DNA of 53,196 nt, from positions 1 through 53,196 of the forward strand of contig JANQJO010000106.1 in NCBI GenBank assembly GCA_028281605.1, given 5' to 3'. The stretch is from Pseudomonadales bacterium. GTDB lineage: Bacteria; Pseudomonadota; Gammaproteobacteria; Pseudomonadales; JANQJO01. Of this stretch, positions 44,355 to 52,956 are shown in pieces (the stretch's first letter is position 1; the number at the start of each line of letters is the position of its first letter). The position numbers were made by a program, and so were the translations under genes. The notes beneath the pieces are model-generated. The model saw nothing but the letters and a program-made list of their open reading frames with translations, did no database searches and had not been told where the DNA came from.

Positions 44355-45905
44355 TTATGTGTTGAGTGTGCTTTTCAAGCAATCTTGCAGGATTTTTATA
44401 GTGTTATTATATTCATCTCCTAAAGGTTCAGAATGGGCTTCTCTGCTTGTCTTTGTTAATACGCTGTTTGCTATATGAAACAGGAGATGGCTAGTAATGT
44501 CGTGAAATTGTTTTATGCGGCCTTCGTTATTGTTTTCATAGTTTTCTGCTAGTGTCGGAAGTACGTTTTTTAGGTCGAGTTTGCTGTTTATGCAGAGCCT
44601 TTCGTAAGCAGGAAAATTGTCATATAATACTTGATGAACAAATTGATTGTTTATACTTATTGCTTCGCACTCTTTTATTTCTTCCATCAATACTGTGAGT
44701 GATGTTTGGAAAGCCTTAGCTAGCCTGGAAAATAATAGTGCAGAGATGGCTTCCTTCATTGCTGTTGTTTGTGAGGCATCATCATTATCGATGAAGCTGG
44801 GATGAGATAAAATTTTATAAATTAAAGCAAGGCTATTTTTATCTTTGTCTGTCTGTGTCTCAATTAGATGGTTGAATTTCTTTGTAACTGATGCATGGTA
44901 TTTTTTAACTTTTTTGTAGAGTATTTCATTGTCCTGTCCTTCTAAATCTAAAAGTATTTTGGCTAAAAATGAGCCTTCAGTGCCCATGCTGCTTATTATT
45001 TTGCTGCAGGCTTGTTGTGCTGGCATTTTTTTATATTGAGCTTGATTATGTTCTCGTAGTATGTTTATTAGTTTATTTCCTCCATTTTTTTGTAAAAAAG
45101 TATCCATGTTTTTAGAGATATTCTTAATAAGTAAGGCAGCAATGGCTTCAATGCCTGCAGTTCTAGACATAATTTTTGGGTGTGCAAGTGTTGTGTAAAT
45201 TAAAGCTAGTATTTTTTGTTTACTGTCTTTGTTGTTTAGAATGGCAAGCTTAATGTCAGATAGTTGATTTTGGATGTTTGCTTTGTATTCTTCTTGTGGA
45301 GAAGAATCTATAAGGTCTATTTTTGAAAGTATGTGTGTTATGCAATCAGATGTAAGGAAATCGCGTACAGTATTGTTTTCTGATAGCTGTACTGCTAATT
45401 CCTCTATGTTTAAGTTGTTAATACGAAAAATTGCATTATCTATTACTGGTATTTCTAAGGGTGCTATAGATGAAGTTAAGAAACATTGTGCTTTACTATA
45501 AGCTGGTGTAAATTTTTGTGGTACCCAAATATTAAGTGATAGTGATTCCTGACTGGGTGTAGTGGGTCTGACTGCTTCTCCTTCTGTTTTTTCTGTTCTT
45601 ACTTTTTCCGCTCCTATCTCTAATACCTGTATTTTTATTGTGGGTGCTGTAGATGATGAAGGTCCGGCTCCATCACAAGCTGATGTAACTCTGGGATTGG
45701 CATCTGTGAAATCGACTTCTGATGAATTCTGTCTTGAGTCAATTGTTCGTTCTATTCTTGGGGGTAGGTTTTGTGTTGATATTGCTCCATAGTTACAGCA
45801 ACCAAATACTGTTTGGAGGAGACTTTTTTTATTAGTATTACCTTCACCTATTTGATGTGTCTGTTGCCAAGAGGTAAGATCAGTTGATTGTACAGGTCTG
45901 TCCAT
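44355..45905 (-). CDS. Single-module member of the same HP-repeat family
   Basis: A 516-aa product. A polar, disordered-looking N-terminal ~150 residues (SSEVDFTDAN, GPSSSTAPTI) precede a module with H-P motifs at residues 242-243 (LIYTTLAHPKIM) and 368-369 (LIYKILSHPSFI), each followed by the conserved hydrophobic helix, and FPAYERLCINS at about 431. The C-terminus is helical (FHDITSHLLFHIANSVLT). It is the evident paralogue of the 797-aa protein and lies 231 bp from it, so a tandem duplication with module loss or gain. No known domain, signal or membrane segment. A possible promoter on this strand, TTGACC-17-TAGAGT, lies near 46000. Bases 45906-46089 hold nothing else. Confidence 0.75.
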   Translation of the reverse strand: MDRPVQSTDLTSWQQTHQIGEGNTNKKSLLQTVFGCCNYGAISTQNLPPRIERTIDSRQNSSEVDFTDANPRVTSACDGAGPSSSTAPTIKIQVLEIGAEKVRTEKTEGEAVRPTTPSQESLSLNIWVPQKFTPAYSKAQCFLTSSIAPLEIPVIDNAIFRINNLNIEELAVQLSENNTVRDFLTSDCITHILSKIDLIDSSPQEEYKANIQNQLSDIKLAILNNKDSKQKILALIYTTLAHPKIMSRTAGIEAIAALLIKNISKNMDTFLQKNGGNKLINILREHNQAQYKKMPAQQACSKIISSMGTEGSFLAKILLDLEGQDNEILYKKVKKYHASVTKKFNHLIETQTDKDKNSLALIYKILSHPSFIDNDDASQTTAMKEAISALLFSRLAKAFQTSLTVLMEEIKECEAISINNQFVHQVLYDNFPAYERLCINSKLDLKNVLPTLAENYENNNEGRIKQFHDITSHLLFHIANSVLTKTSREAHSEPLGDEYNNTIKILQDCLKSTLNT

Positions 45906-46089
45906 ATTAATTTTCTTTTAAATTGTCTGTGTGTGTTTCTTGTGACTGTTGTACTTTTAACATTCATGTGCTTTAGGAAAAGCCAAGTGAACTCTAATGG
46001 ATTATGCGCGAGTGGTCAATGACATAGCTTCAGAAATTTAATAATTTTTTCTTAAGAATAATGTGTTTGATGCTTTTTTGTGAAAAGGA

Positions 46090-46710
46090 TCAATAACTGC
46101 TTTGATAATTGGTATGTAATTTTTTAACTTTTCTCACATAATTGCGAGTTTCTCTGTAAGGTGGAATCCCTTTATATTTTCGAACAGGCGTTTCGCCGGC
46201 ATTGTAAGCCGCTAAAGCGAGGTCTATATCATCCTTATATTTATTCAATAAGTACTTTAAATGCTTACTGCCAGCCATGATGTTTTGTCTAGGGTTGTAA
46301 GGGTCCGTGACTAAATAGCTGGCGGCAGTGGCTGGCATTAATTGCATTAGCCCTTGAGCACCTGCGTGTGAGGTTGCATTAGGGTTAAAAGCAGATTCTG
46401 CATGTATCACTGCTTTGATTAAAGCGGGGTCTAAAGAATAAGAGCGTGCTGCAAAATCAATATCATGATCAAAGCGTGTGAATTTGTTTTTTTGGGTATT
46501 TGCTTTCGGTTTGCGGGTGGATTTGACAGAGCTGGCTTGTTGGCGAATGAGTTTATAACCAGGTTCATACAAAGCACGGTCGGAAAATAACATTTGTCCC
46601 CATTGGTTTTGGTAAATAAAAATATCGGCTTGTCCGGGACAGATACAGCACAAAGATATCAAAAAAATAAAAAATAACCTGGAGAAATCGTGCTTGATTG
46701 AATGCTTCAT
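46090..46710 (-). CDS. Lytic murein transglycosylase (SLT family)
   Basis: A 206-aa periplasmic enzyme that cleaves peptidoglycan glycan strands. A signal peptide (LFFIFLISLCCICPGQA) is followed by a short DUF4124-like segment (IFIYQNQWGQMLFSDR). The SLT domain has the catalytic E105 in AVIHAESAFNPNATS, GAQGLMQLMPATA, and AAYNAGETPVRKYKGIPPY. I chose ATG at 46710 because it starts the signal peptide; the open frame extends to 46758 through a region with a GGTGCCATT direct repeat. It is a solitary gene opposite to its right-hand neighbour. It may also assist secretion-system assembly. Confidence 0.9.
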   Translation of the reverse strand: MKHSIKHDFSRLFFIFLISLCCICPGQADIFIYQNQWGQMLFSDRALYEPGYKLIRQQASSVKSTRKPKANTQKNKFTRFDHDIDFAARSYSLDPALIKAVIHAESAFNPNATSHAGAQGLMQLMPATAASYLVTDPYNPRQNIMAGSKHLKYLLNKYKDDIDLALAAYNAGETPVRKYKGIPPYRETRNYVRKVKKLHTNYQSSY

Positions 46711-46758
46711 TGAGTCATTGCAAATAGCTTTGTTGCAAAAAGGTGCCATTGGTGCCAT

Positions 46759-47053
46759 TAGACAGTGTCTCCCAAATGCAAAAGGCCGTCCGAGATTTGC
46801 CTATTCTTTGATTTTAGCGGCTTTTTATGCCGTTTTATGTCATTCTCTAATACGCTTATTCTCTTCACATGATCTCGCTTGGGTATATAGTCTTAATATG
46901 CAAGGAAATCCCTATAGGATCAATAGTATCTTGTAAACAACTGGTCAGCAAATGTAACAGTGGGTTGGTGGGCTCGAATACTTGGCTATCTTTGTGTAAA
47001 ATTCGGCTGAATTTGTCAAAATTCTGACATGATACCTTATGGAATGAAGGCCT
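46759..47053. other. Intergenic region without a recognised gene
   Basis: This 295-bp gap lies between the transglycosylase and the small membrane protein. It contains GGTGCCATT twice in tandem (46742-46759) next to a GCTTTGTTGCAAAA stretch that is reminiscent of an insertion-sequence end. A weak plus-strand frame covers 46694-46936, but I see no family support. AGCGAG and a palindrome-poor AT-rich segment follow. I cannot assign a function. Confidence 0.3.
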
Positions 47054-47488
47054 ATGGAAAAGAAAACTGGGGGGAAATCGATTGGGTTGGGCCATTTGTT
47101 GCAAACCATTATTTTATTGGTTGCTGTGCTCAGTTTATTTTATACGGCGTGGCGGGTTGAGCGTTCTGAGTATAATTCAACAATTAGAGCGGCTGGGTTT
47201 GAGGCGTTGCAAAAACTTGGGCAGTTGCAATTAATGGTTGATTATGCTCACTATGATGGGGATCGGGAAAAAGGTAATCCCATTACTGGTTGGGCTTATG
47301 TGTTGTATTTACGTGATTTAGGTGCTTTTTTCTCTGAAGGTGCTGTGCAAGTAGAGATACAATATTTATTTGGTCAGTGGGAAGCTAAATGGTCTGGTTT
47401 AAACGATCGAGTTGTGGTTGAAACTATAACGGAGCAGATTAAGCGAGCACGTCAAGCCGTTTTATTGGAACTTAAGCATTTGCATTAA
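47054..47488 (+). CDS. Small membrane-anchored protein of unknown function
   Basis: A 144-aa protein with one N-terminal membrane helix (HLLQTIILLVAVLSLFYTAW, about residues 14-33) and a C-terminal helical soluble part on the periplasmic side, containing SEYNSTIRAAGFEALQKLG and VVVETITEQIKRARQAV. It is a single-gene unit between the transglycosylase and the glutathione reductase. The composition and topology suggest a stable small domain; I recognise no family. The coding frame is well defined (ATG 47054). Function unknown. Confidence 0.7.
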   Translation: MEKKTGGKSIGLGHLLQTIILLVAVLSLFYTAWRVERSEYNSTIRAAGFEALQKLGQLQLMVDYAHYDGDREKGNPITGWAYVLYLRDLGAFFSEGAVQVEIQYLFGQWEAKWSGLNDRVVVETITEQIKRARQAVLLELKHLH

Positions 47489-47518
47489 GATGATCAAGGT
47501 GATCGAAACGATGAATAA
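47489..47518 (+). repeat. Solo end of the 4039-4158 MITE family
   Basis: GATGATCAAGGTGATCGAAA onward matches 4132-4161 at 26 of 30 positions, directly after the stop codon of the small membrane protein. No partner end is nearby, so the element is either deleted or a single-ended remnant. Confidence 0.55.
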
Positions 47519-47554
47519 GGCCCATTAAAATGATATGCAAAAGGAGATGAGAGC

Positions 47555-48937
47555 TTGGATATAAAAAACTACGATGTGGTTGTTATTGGTGCAGGTTCTG
47601 CAGGAGTTCGCTTTGCAAGAATGGCTGCTCAATATGGCGCAAAAGTTGCGATCATTGAAAATCTTTATTATGGGGGAACGTGCGTTAATGTGGGTTGTGT
47701 GCCGAAAAAACTGTATGTATATGCTTCCGCTTTTGCACAAGAATATCAAATAGCACAGAGGTTTGGTTGGCAACTTGAAGCGCCTGTGTTTGATTGGGGT
47801 GTTTTAAGAGACAATAAAAAAGCGGAGATTAAACGTTTAAATGGCATTTATCAGACCTTATTGGTACGTTCGGGTGTTGACTGTTATTGGGGGCCTGCTG
47901 AGTTTAAAAGTCCTACTGAAGTACAAGTGCAAGAAGTTTTGTTGCGGGCTGAAAAAATAGTGATAGCGACCGGTTCTTGGCCGAATAAACTGTCGGTTGA
48001 TGGTGCCGAACATGCCATTACCTCGAATGAAGTGTTTGATTTACCAGAGTTGCCCAAGCGTATCTTAATTGTAGGAGCCGGTTATATAGGCGTTGAATTT
48101 GCTGGGATTTTTAATGGCCTGGGGGTGAAGACAACATTATGTCATCGTGCCCCATTGCCACTGAGGGGCTTCGATGAACAGCTACGGGCTTTTTTAAAAG
48201 CACAGATGCTTGCCAAAGGGATTGAAGTTAAAGTAGGAGTGCAGCCACTTGCGATTGAGCTTGCTCAAGGGGCTAAACGTGTCTGTTTTTCTGATCAAAC
48301 TCAACAAGAATATGATGTAGTTTTAATGGCTACTGGTCGAGTGCCTAATACGGTTGGTTTGGGGCTTGAGTCTTGTAATATCGAAACTGATATCAAAGGC
48401 GCTATTGTGGTTGATGCTTACTATCAAACGTCACAATCCTCTGTTTTTGCTCTAGGAGATGTGATTAATAAAGTGGCTTTGACGCCTGTTGCAATTGCTG
48501 AAGCTATGGTGTTGGCTCGTAATCTTTTTGGGGCGATGTCTAAGCAGGTCAAGCCAGCATGGCAGACGCTTAACTATGAACAGATACCAAGCGCTGTTTT
48601 TTCTCAGCCTTGTATTGGGACAGTCGGTTTATCAGAGCAACAGGCTGCACAGTGTGAGCAGGTTGATATCTATGAATCTGAATTTACGCCAATGAAACAC
48701 ACCTTAGGGGGGATTGCCGAGAAAAGTTTTTGTAAATTAGTGGTTAGTCGTCAACAGCAGATCGTACTTGGGATACATATTGTTGGTCCAGATGCGGGGG
48801 AGATTGTACAGGGTTTTGCAGTCTGCTTAAAAATGGGGGTTAAATTGGCAGATTTGCATAATACGGTTGGTATTCATCCCACATTAGCCGAAGAACTTGT
48901 GACTATGCGAACGCCTGTGAGAACGGTTGGGCCGTAA
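47555..48937 (+). CDS. gor: Glutathione reductase (class I pyridine nucleotide-disulfide oxidoreductase)
   Basis: A 460-aa flavoenzyme that reduces glutathione disulfide with NADPH. The FAD loop VVIGAGSAGVRFARMAAQYG, redox pair C43/C48 in GGTCVNVGCVPKKLYVYA, NADPH loop LIVGAGYIGVEFAGIFNGLG, FALGDVINKVALTPVAIAEA and the C-terminal catalytic HNTVGIHPTLAEELV are present. The GxGxxG/V-x-x-K of the second dinucleotide site is as in glutathione rather than mercuric reductases. AAGGAG lies 8 nt before TTG 47555, the only good start. It protects against host or metabolic oxidants. Confidence 0.93.
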   Translation: MDIKNYDVVVIGAGSAGVRFARMAAQYGAKVAIIENLYYGGTCVNVGCVPKKLYVYASAFAQEYQIAQRFGWQLEAPVFDWGVLRDNKKAEIKRLNGIYQTLLVRSGVDCYWGPAEFKSPTEVQVQEVLLRAEKIVIATGSWPNKLSVDGAEHAITSNEVFDLPELPKRILIVGAGYIGVEFAGIFNGLGVKTTLCHRAPLPLRGFDEQLRAFLKAQMLAKGIEVKVGVQPLAIELAQGAKRVCFSDQTQQEYDVVLMATGRVPNTVGLGLESCNIETDIKGAIVVDAYYQTSQSSVFALGDVINKVALTPVAIAEAMVLARNLFGAMSKQVKPAWQTLNYEQIPSAVFSQPCIGTVGLSEQQAAQCEQVDIYESEFTPMKHTLGGIAEKSFCKLVVSRQQQIVLGIHIVGPDAGEIVQGFAVCLKMGVKLADLHNTVGIHPTLAEELVTMRTPVRTVGP

Positions 48938-48950
48938 GGGTGTGTGAGTT

Positions 48951-49862
48951 TTGAATATAAACCGCAGTGATTGGGGGCATGTTCCTCCAAATCTTTTGAA
49001 TTCAGTTGCTAGTTACTTCTTAAGTCAAATAACATCTGGTGGTGGTTTTTGTTACGAGCAAGTAGCCATTTTGAAAAGCATTAAGTGCATGCGTGAAGTG
49101 AGTAAACATTGGTTGTTGCATACTATAAGTACTCCGCTACACGCTATTGGCTTAAGCCGTAATAATTTTTTATGTCTGTCAATGTCATATAGAAAACAGT
49201 GTTTATCATGCCCTTTAGATGTAATACAACAGTACCCTGATCGTTTTAACGGACACGCCAATTTGTATATAAAATTAGTGCCCGATCTGCTTGATGAGGT
49301 CTTTCCCGTTAATATTGGTGGTGCTATCAGTGGTGCTATTAGTGATTTAATCGAATTACTTCCGAAAGAAGCTAAAAAAGTAGTTTTAGGCCTCGGTCTG
49401 GACAGAGTGTCTTTTTGGATTGGTGATGATGAATTATCTACCCTTGTTTCTAATTTTCCAAATTTAAAATTTTTAAATTTGAAATCTTGTAAAATTAACC
49501 ATATGGTCTTAACAAGGCTAAATTATCTGGAAGAGCTCATAATTGATACAGATAATGTTGATGAATCTCTCCAAAAACTCAACACAGTATTACTCTCGTG
49601 GAACAGTTTGAAGACACTTTCACTAAAATATATTTCAAAAAATCTAGACTGTAGTTTTTTAAAAGAAATACCATCGCTAGAAGAGCTTAATTTCAGTTAC
49701 TCTGGGTTTAATAAACTGGAAGTACTGGAAAATTTACCAAATCTAAAAAAAATAAATTTGAGGTGCCTGATGGCTTCACCCTTGACAAAAGAACAGTTGC
49801 TTGAATTTAAAAGAAGTCATCCAGGTATAGAAGTGTTAACCGACTATGACAATGAAGCTTAA
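48951..49862 (+). CDS. F-box-like, leucine-rich-repeat protein, candidate effector
   Basis: A 303-aa protein with two eukaryote-like parts. Residues 8-62 fit an F-box: HVPPNLLNSVASYF, an insertion, then ILKSIKCMREVSKHWLLHTI, matching the LPxELLxxILxxL and LxxxxxVSxxW pattern. Residues 140-285 form leucine-rich repeats (LNFPNLKFLNLKSC-like units: NLKFLNLKSCKINHM, YLEELIIDTDNV, SLEELNFSYSGFNKL, NLKKINLRCL). TTG 48951 has AAGGG about 10 nt upstream; no in-frame ATG occurs for 47 codons and would remove the F-box. If real, it could recruit host SCF ubiquitin ligase. F-box call moderate, LRR call firm, effector role inferred. Confidence 0.72.
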   Translation: MNINRSDWGHVPPNLLNSVASYFLSQITSGGGFCYEQVAILKSIKCMREVSKHWLLHTISTPLHAIGLSRNNFLCLSMSYRKQCLSCPLDVIQQYPDRFNGHANLYIKLVPDLLDEVFPVNIGGAISGAISDLIELLPKEAKKVVLGLGLDRVSFWIGDDELSTLVSNFPNLKFLNLKSCKINHMVLTRLNYLEELIIDTDNVDESLQKLNTVLLSWNSLKTLSLKYISKNLDCSFLKEIPSLEELNFSYSGFNKLEVLENLPNLKKINLRCLMASPLTKEQLLEFKRSHPGIEVLTDYDNEA

Positions 49863-49898
49863 ATCATGGCTGCCAGGGTTCCCTATGATACGAATAAC

Positions 49899-49910
49899 GA
49901 CCGATCGGTC
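49899..49910. promoter_or_regulatory. Palindrome GACCGATCGGTC
   Basis: A 12-bp perfect palindrome, ATAACGACCGATCGGTCAT in context, of a shape used by TetR-family repressors, in the 269-bp gap before tssF. No regulator gene is nearby, and no promoter could be placed on it with confidence. A weak candidate. Confidence 0.25.
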
Positions 49911-50131
49911 ATCCATATAGTAAGTGCGTGGTGCGTATCAAATCAATTTGCATAGTAAGTTAATGATCAGCCGGGCCTTAGGTTTACAAGTTATAGTTGT
50001 GCTAAACAGTTTTATTTTAAAGATGGGTCTTCTAGTATTACTGTGATATAGTGTGTTAGGTTGGTTTATGCCAGATGAGAACTTCATTTTTTAGCGGTTA
50101 AGGATAATTAAAATAGAGGATGTGATCGTGT

Positions 50132-51988
50132 ATGATAAGTCCAGAGTTGGTAACTTATTATGAAAAGGAGTTGTCGTATTTACGTGAACAAGGTCGAGAA
50201 TTTGCTCAAACTCATCCTAAAATTGCCGGCCAATTAGGATTAACTCCTGCAGAGTGCCAAGACCCCTATGTAGAGCGTTTACTAGAAGGAGTTGCTTTTC
50301 TCACTGCTAAGTTGAACCTTAAAATTGAGGCAGAATTTCCCAAATTTACGGATCATCTACTGGAATTGATTGCGCCTGATCTACTAGCTCCTGTGCCATC
50401 TATGGCAATCATGCAAGTGCAGCCTGATATGAATGAAGGCTCTTTGGCAGAAGGGTTTAAGTTGCCAATAGATTCTAGGTTGCTTAGTGAATTATTGCCT
50501 GGCGCTCAGACTCGTTGTGAATTTCGTACTCGTCGTGCTTTGATATTGTGGCCTATTGAGGTTGTTGGTTGCTCTTACGTACAGAATGTTGAATCACCTT
50601 TGTCTGAATTTGTTTGGGCAAAAAAAATCAAAGCCTGTTTAAGCTTGCGCGTAAAAACATTGCATGCTAAACCCTGGCAAGAGTTGAACTTAGATGAGCT
50701 GACTTTTTATTTAGATGTGAAGAATCCTTTGCTGGATTATTTGCTGCATATGCTGTTGCAGGATGATACGTGTGTGGGTATTGTGGGTGATCCTGATGTA
50801 AAACATAAAGTCATACACTTGTGTGGTTTTGGTGATCAAGATGCGTTATTGCCACAAAAACCCGGCTTTTTCTCTGGTTATCGTTTGTTACAAGAATATT
50901 TTAACTTCCCAAGCTATTTTCAGTTTGTCAGTTTAACTGGTTTGAAAAATTGCTTGCAACGTAAGCAAGATGATGAAATTGAAATTGTGATCGGTATGAC
51001 AGAAGCGGTGGATGATTTTGCTCAATTGTTGCCAGAGCACTTTAAATTGCACTGTGTGCCTGCTATTAATTTATTCCCCAAAGAATGTGATCGAATTGTG
51101 TTGCGAGCTGATCATATTGAGCAACATTTAGTTGTAGACCGCTCTCGACCCTTGGATTATGAAGTCCACAGTGTTGAGTCGGTTCGTGGTTATCGAGAGG
51201 ATCAAGCCACTGAGCTTTACCCTTACTATTCGCATGTTCAGGGCTTTAGAGGGGCTGAAGCTTCAGTTTATACAATTGCAAGAAAACCTCGTAGGCTTTC
51301 CCATAAGCAACAACAGCAGGGGCATCGAACTGGCTATGTAGGGACTGAAGTGTTTTTGCAGATAGGAGAGGGAGAGGTTGATTTAGGTACATTGCCAGGT
51401 TTGGGTTTTCAACAATTGGGAGTCAGTGCCCTTTGTACTAACCGAGATTTGCCGTTTAAAATACAGTTTGGTCAGTATGGAACGGCTTTTGAGTTGATCC
51501 AAAATGCGCCTGTTTTGTCTGTCTATCCTTTAGTGGGACCAACGTCACCGCAGCGTTCTTATGTTCAACAGCAATCTGCATGGAAAGCTCTTTTGTATTT
51601 AGGACAAAACTATCTCGGTTTGCGTGTCAGTCAGCAAAAATCGGCGCTAGCGCAATTAAAGAGATTGCTGTCTTTGCAAGCATTGCCACAAAGTGACAGT
51701 ATCCGTTTAGTGGAAGGTCTGGTTGACTTTAAATCTGAGTTGACAGTGACTTTGGATAAAAGCAGTTTTCCTCCCAGTTTATTACGGGGTATTGCCATTG
51801 AGCTTACTTTAGATGAGGAATGTTTTCGTGGTCACAGCCTTATGATTTTTGGGCAAGTTTTGTCGCAGCTATTGACACGCTTTGCTGAGACCAATGCGTT
51901 TACAGTGTTAACTTTGTCTACTCTACAAAGGGGGTGTATTAAGCAGTGGCCGATGGAATTGGGGCAAAAGGGTCAGATTGTGTTTTAA
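50132..51988 (+). CDS. tssF: Type VI secretion baseplate protein TssF (ImpG/VasA)
   Basis: A 618-aa wedge protein of the T6SS baseplate, acting with TssG, TssE and TssK to start sheath assembly. The N-terminus LVTYYEKELSYLREQGREFA, then HPKIAGQLGLTPAECQDPYVERLLEGVAFL, is diagnostic, and FPKFTDHLLELIAPDLLAPVPSM follows. Later VVDRSRPLDYEVHSVESVRG and a C-terminal GHSLMIFGQVLSQLLTRF complete the family. Its 3-prime end overlaps tssG by 43 nt, so the two are coupled. No other T6SS gene is visible upstream in this window. Confidence 0.95.
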   Translation: MISPELVTYYEKELSYLREQGREFAQTHPKIAGQLGLTPAECQDPYVERLLEGVAFLTAKLNLKIEAEFPKFTDHLLELIAPDLLAPVPSMAIMQVQPDMNEGSLAEGFKLPIDSRLLSELLPGAQTRCEFRTRRALILWPIEVVGCSYVQNVESPLSEFVWAKKIKACLSLRVKTLHAKPWQELNLDELTFYLDVKNPLLDYLLHMLLQDDTCVGIVGDPDVKHKVIHLCGFGDQDALLPQKPGFFSGYRLLQEYFNFPSYFQFVSLTGLKNCLQRKQDDEIEIVIGMTEAVDDFAQLLPEHFKLHCVPAINLFPKECDRIVLRADHIEQHLVVDRSRPLDYEVHSVESVRGYREDQATELYPYYSHVQGFRGAEASVYTIARKPRRLSHKQQQQGHRTGYVGTEVFLQIGEGEVDLGTLPGLGFQQLGVSALCTNRDLPFKIQFGQYGTAFELIQNAPVLSVYPLVGPTSPQRSYVQQQSAWKALLYLGQNYLGLRVSQQKSALAQLKRLLSLQALPQSDSIRLVEGLVDFKSELTVTLDKSSFPPSLLRGIAIELTLDEECFRGHSLMIFGQVLSQLLTRFAETNAFTVLTLSTLQRGCIKQWPMELGQKGQIVF

Positions 51989-52956
51989 AGGATCAGGAAG
52001 ATGACAACAGTAAAAACAATAGAAGCTTTGCTGAGCGGGTAAAACAGCTTCCTTTTTATACGGTATTGCGCTGGTTGGCGTTAAGCAGTCGTAAACCAAT
52101 AGGTGAGTCAGGGCATTACTTTGAGGAAAGTTACCGGCTGAGTGCCAATCCCTCGACGGAGTTTCGGGCTAATGAGTGTCATGCGTTAACGCAAAATAAG
52201 CGTGGTCAACTGTGTTTGGACGTATCTTTTTTAAGCTTGTTTGGCCCTAATGGTCCCTTGCCTTTTTTCTTAACAGAATATGTGATTAAACAGCCTAATC
52301 CTTTTGTTGATTTTGCCAATTTATTTCACCATCGGCTCTTGAGTGCATATTATCGCATTTGGGCCCAAACACAGCCGGTTGTTGAGCGCGCTCAACCAGT
52401 TGCAGATGGCTTTAGACGAAAATTAATGGCATTGGGTGCTTCTCAGCAAGGTTGTGGTATTTGTGCTGCTTTGAGTCCTAGTTATTTGGCAGGTAAAGGT
52501 TTAGAAGGGTTGAGACACTCGGTAGCTGTCGAATTTGGTGTGCCTATGCGTGTTGAGGAGTATATAGGTCGATGGTATGCGGTGCCAAAATCAGAACATA
52601 CCCGTTTAGGGCAGTGTCATTCTGTACTGGGTCGAGCAGCTTGGGTGGGTCAACGTATCTTCAGTCGTGCTTTTGCGGTTAGATTGCACTTGCATGATTT
52701 GACTTTGGAGCAATATCAAAGCTTATTGCCGGGTACGCGAGGAGGGCAGCGTTTGGCGAGTTTGTGTGATCAAGCGATTGCCGCCACCATTGATTGGGAG
52801 CTGGAACTGTATGTCAATGTGCTGCAAGGGGTGCATAGTTGCTTGACTAGATGTTCAAGCTTAGGGCGTACAACGTGGTTGTTGTCAACGCCTAATATGC
52901 AATTGCTTAGGGTTTGTCTACCAAAGCTGTGTTATTTAGGAACGAGTATGAAATAA
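51946..52956 (+). CDS. tssG: Type VI secretion baseplate protein TssG (ImpH/VasB)
   Basis: A 336-aa partner of TssF in the baseplate wedge. Family segments: ERVKQLPFYTVLRWLA, FLSLFGPNGPLPFFLTEYVI, FANLFHHRLLSAYYRIWAQ and PMRVEEYIGRWYAVPKSE, then GRAAWVGQRIFSRAFAVRL. The only reasonable start is GTG 51946 inside tssF; no ATG lies in frame before the conserved domain. Length is typical. The rest of the secretion operon must lie elsewhere or beyond the right edge, since 52957-53196 holds no gene I can see. Confidence 0.93.
   Translation: MADGIGAKGSDCVLKDQEDDNSKNNRSFAERVKQLPFYTVLRWLALSSRKPIGESGHYFEESYRLSANPSTEFRANECHALTQNKRGQLCLDVSFLSLFGPNGPLPFFLTEYVIKQPNPFVDFANLFHHRLLSAYYRIWAQTQPVVERAQPVADGFRRKLMALGASQQGCGICAALSPSYLAGKGLEGLRHSVAVEFGVPMRVEEYIGRWYAVPKSEHTRLGQCHSVLGRAAWVGQRIFSRAFAVRLHLHDLTLEQYQSLLPGTRGGQRLASLCDQAIAATIDWELELYVNVLQGVHSCLTRCSSLGRTTWLLSTPNMQLLRVCLPKLCYLGTSMK

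Noticed and set aside
46694..46936. Plus-strand open frame of 80 codons beside the transglycosylase
   Set aside because: Its first part is antisense to the transglycosylase signal peptide, no ribosome binding site is seen, and the rest shows no recognisable domain.
47555..48937. Mercuric reductase or dihydrolipoamide dehydrogenase
   Set aside because: The redox site GGTCVNVGCVPKKLYVYA and overall length fit glutathione reductase, and no N-terminal metal-binding domain or lipoamide context is present.
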